DNA of 7,424 nucleotides, taken from assembly GCF_001545155.1 (NCBI RefSeq), contig NZ_CP014226.1, forward strand, positions 2,528,929 to 2,536,352. Direction: 5' to 3'. A model generated the notes under the pieces. It was not told the DNA's origin. It did not search any database and saw only the letters and a list, made by a program, of their open reading frames with translations. A program made the position numbers and the translations under genes. This DNA comes from Halomonas chromatireducens. Its GTDB lineage: Bacteria; Pseudomonadota; Gammaproteobacteria; Pseudomonadales; Halomonadaceae. Positions 5,745 to 7,424 of the stretch are shown here, in pieces (position 1 is the stretch's first letter; each line of letters begins with the position of its first letter).

Positions 5745-7424
5745 TACTGCGTCTCGCGCCGGCACTGATCGTCACGCTGCTGGTCGCGCCCATTCTGGCC
5801 GGGGTGGCCATGGCGGTGCTGCCCGCCTTCGGCTATCTGCCGGCCCTGGGCGGTAACGAGTTCAGCCTCGCACCCTGGCGCGACCTGTTCGCCCAGCCCG
5901 GGCTCGCCCGCTCGGTGACGGTCAGTTTCGTCAGCGGCCTTGCCACCACCGTCGTCTCGCTGACGGTCGTGTTGCTGTTTCTGGCAAGCGCGTCGGGCAG
6001 TCGGCTCGATCGCTGGATTCGGCGCATGGTCTCGCCGCTGCTGTCGATTCCCCATGCCGCCGCCGCCTTCGGGCTGGCCTTTCTGATCGCGCCGTCGGGC
6101 CTGATCTCGCGACTGATATCGCCGGGGCTGACCGGCTGGGAGCGGCCACCCGACGCACTGATCGTCCAGGATCCCTGGGGGCTGTCGCTGATGGCCGGGC
6201 TTGTCATCAAGGAAATACCCTTCCTGCTGTTGATGAGCCTTGCCGCCCTGCCGCAGCTGGACCCCGAAAGACGCGTGGCGATGGCTCGCTCACTCGGCTA
6301 CCGTCCGACCATCGCCTGGCTGAAGGTGGTGGCGCCGGCCCTCTACCCGCTGATCCGTCTTCCGGTCTACGCAGTGATCGCCTATGCCACCGCGGTGGTC
6401 GACGTGGCACTGATCCTCGGCCCCACCCTGCCGCCGACGCTCTCCGTGTCGATCCTCGCCTGGTTCAACGACCCCGACCTCTCCCGGCGTTTCATGGCCT
6501 CGGCCGGTGCCGTGTTGCAGCTGGGCATCACCGCCGCCGCCCTTGTGGTCTGGTGGTGCCTGGAGCGGGGTGTCGCCTGCCTCGGGCGTCGCTGGGTCGC
6601 CCGGGGCGGACGGCAGCGCGGAGAGCAGCCGCTGCGCCTGGCCGGGAAGGGATTGATCCTGTTCGCCACCCTCACCGCCTTCGTCGGTATCGGCAGCCTG
6701 GCGCTCAACTCCGTGGCCGGCTTCTGGCGCTTTCCCGAAGCCCTGCCCCAGGGCTTCACCGCGATGCACTGGATTCGCGCCCTGCCCTCGCTGACGGACC
6801 CGGTGGCCTCGACGGTGATAATCGCCGCGGCCTCGACATTGATCGCCCTGGCGCTCACCCTGGCAGCGCTGGAAAACGAGCAGCGCACCGGACGCCATCC
6901 GGCCCAGGGGCGGCTGCTGTCGGCACTGACGCTGCTCTATCTGCCGCTGATCGTACCGCAGATCGCCTTCCTGTTCGGCCTGGTGGTGGTCATGGAATCC
7001 CTCGGCAGCCGCCCAAACCATGGACTGGTCATCTTCGGCCACCTGCTCTTCGTACTGCCCTATGTGTTTCTCTCGCTGTCGGAATCCTACCGACGCCTCG
7101 ACACACGCTGGTCGCAACTCGGGCGAACGCTTGGCAGCTCGCCAAATGCCGTCTTCTGGCGGGTACGCCTGCCCCTGTTGCTGGCGCCGATCCTCACCGC
7201 CTGTGCCGTTGGCATTGCCGTCAGTATCGGCCAGTATCTACCTCCCCAGCTGCTGGGTGCCGGTCGCGTGCCCACCGTCACCACCGAGGCGGTGGCGCTT
7301 GTCGGATTGCTGCTCGGGGCGATCCTTGCCAGCATCGGGGCGCTGCTGCAGAGTGTTCTACCCACGCCAATGCTGGCGCTGCTGCTGCTTAGTCTGTGGG
7401 TGGCGCTCTCCGGTGGGCTGCACC
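5741..7424 (+). CDS. ynjC: YnjC-type double-domain ABC transporter permease, 3' end outside window
   Basis: Inner-membrane channel subunit of the YnjBCD-type importer, made of two fused permease halves so that one polypeptide replaces a permease dimer. At least 561 codons are visible with no stop, longer than E. coli YnjC (about 511). The first half covers about residues 1-285, with helices near 5-28, 58-83, 95-117, 150-172 and 207-232 and a coupling loop around residues 175-200 (RVAMARSLGYRPTIAWLKVV, then AP). The second half starts near 305 and has a matching loop around 452-480 (RWSQLGRTLGSSPNAVFWRV, then RLPLL). Both are degenerate EAA loops that contact the ATPase. SIPHAAAAFGLAFLIAPSGL and IQ/VQDPWGL-like segments are typical of YnjC. 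The GTG at 5741 is the only plausible initiator before the first helix, because TGA at 5732-5734 closes the frame upstream; it has no obvious ribosome site, suggesting coupling to upstream translation. An ATPase gene is expected beyond the edge. Confidence 0.92.
   Translation, partial: MILRLAPALIVTLLVAPILAGVAMAVLPAFGYLPALGGNEFSLAPWRDLFAQPGLARSVTVSFVSGLATTVVSLTVVLLFLASASGSRLDRWIRRMVSPLLSIPHAAAAFGLAFLIAPSGLISRLISPGLTGWERPPDALIVQDPWGLSLMAGLVIKEIPFLLLMSLAALPQLDPERRVAMARSLGYRPTIAWLKVVAPALYPLIRLPVYAVIAYATAVVDVALILGPTLPPTLSVSILAWFNDPDLSRRFMASAGAVLQLGITAAALVVWWCLERGVACLGRRWVARGGRQRGEQPLRLAGKGLILFATLTAFVGIGSLALNSVAGFWRFPEALPQGFTAMHWIRALPSLTDPVASTVIIAAASTLIALALTLAALENEQRTGRHPAQGRLLSALTLLYLPLIVPQIAFLFGLVVVMESLGSRPNHGLVIFGHLLFVLPYVFLSLSESYRRLDTRWSQLGRTLGSSPNAVFWRVRLPLLLAPILTACAVGIAVSIGQYLPPQLLGAGRVPTVTTEAVALVGLLLGAILASIGALLQSVLPTPMLALLLLSLWVALSGGLH

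Noticed and set aside
6290..7117. 275-residue minus-strand and 279-residue plus-strand frames within the permease region
   Set aside because: Their composition is typical of GC-rich shadow frames (Gly, Arg, Gln, His), while the permease frame gives regular membrane helices and two EAA-type loops.

Overview
The window looks like chromosome from a GC-rich gammaproteobacterium, most plausibly Halomonadaceae (Halomonas-like). This rests on overall gene style, acidic secreted segments and a close YnjB/YnjC relative; no 16S or housekeeping marker is present, so the assignment is an inference. I see no tRNA, rRNA, insertion sequence, prophage gene or CRISPR array.

Layout: the left half is read on the minus strand and the right part on the plus strand. 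From the left edge: (1) a DMT/EamA-family transporter, minus strand, cut off by the window edge and apparently starting at a TTG; (2) a 226-base non-coding stretch with two small palindromes; (3) a slipin/stomatin-type SPFH membrane protein, minus; (4) directly upstream of it, a long-form NfeD membrane-bound ClpP-class serine protease, minus. NfeD and slipin form the familiar two-gene protease and SPFH-partner unit. (5) A 204-base gap (from the chosen NfeD start) containing a perfect 11-bp-stem hairpin. (6) A small secreted c-type cytochrome, minus, with a 53-residue Glu/Ala/Gly repeat between its export signal and its single heme domain. (7) A 251-base divergent control region. (8) A plus-strand transporter operon: a YnjB-type periplasmic binding protein followed by a YnjC-type double-length ABC permease that runs off the right edge. 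The ATPase (YnjD-like) would be expected just outside.

How they may work together: NfeD and slipin act in membrane quality control. YnjB/YnjC form the uptake part of an ABC importer whose substrate is not established even in E. coli. The cytochrome shares the YnjBC control region. Its C-terminal half looks SoxA-like, with a Cys where SoxA carries its unusual distal heme ligand, and the E. coli ynj cluster contains a rhodanese (YnjE). A link to sulfur compounds is therefore a reasonable but unproven idea.

The most interesting items are the cytochrome with its slippage-prone EA repeat and possible Cys heme ligation, its divergent pairing with the Ynj transporter, the acidic insert between the catalytic Ser and Lys of NfeD, and a 10-codon open frame whose stop overlaps the GTG start of the permease. 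Several starts chosen here differ from the longest open frame and are justified by Shine-Dalgarno placement.
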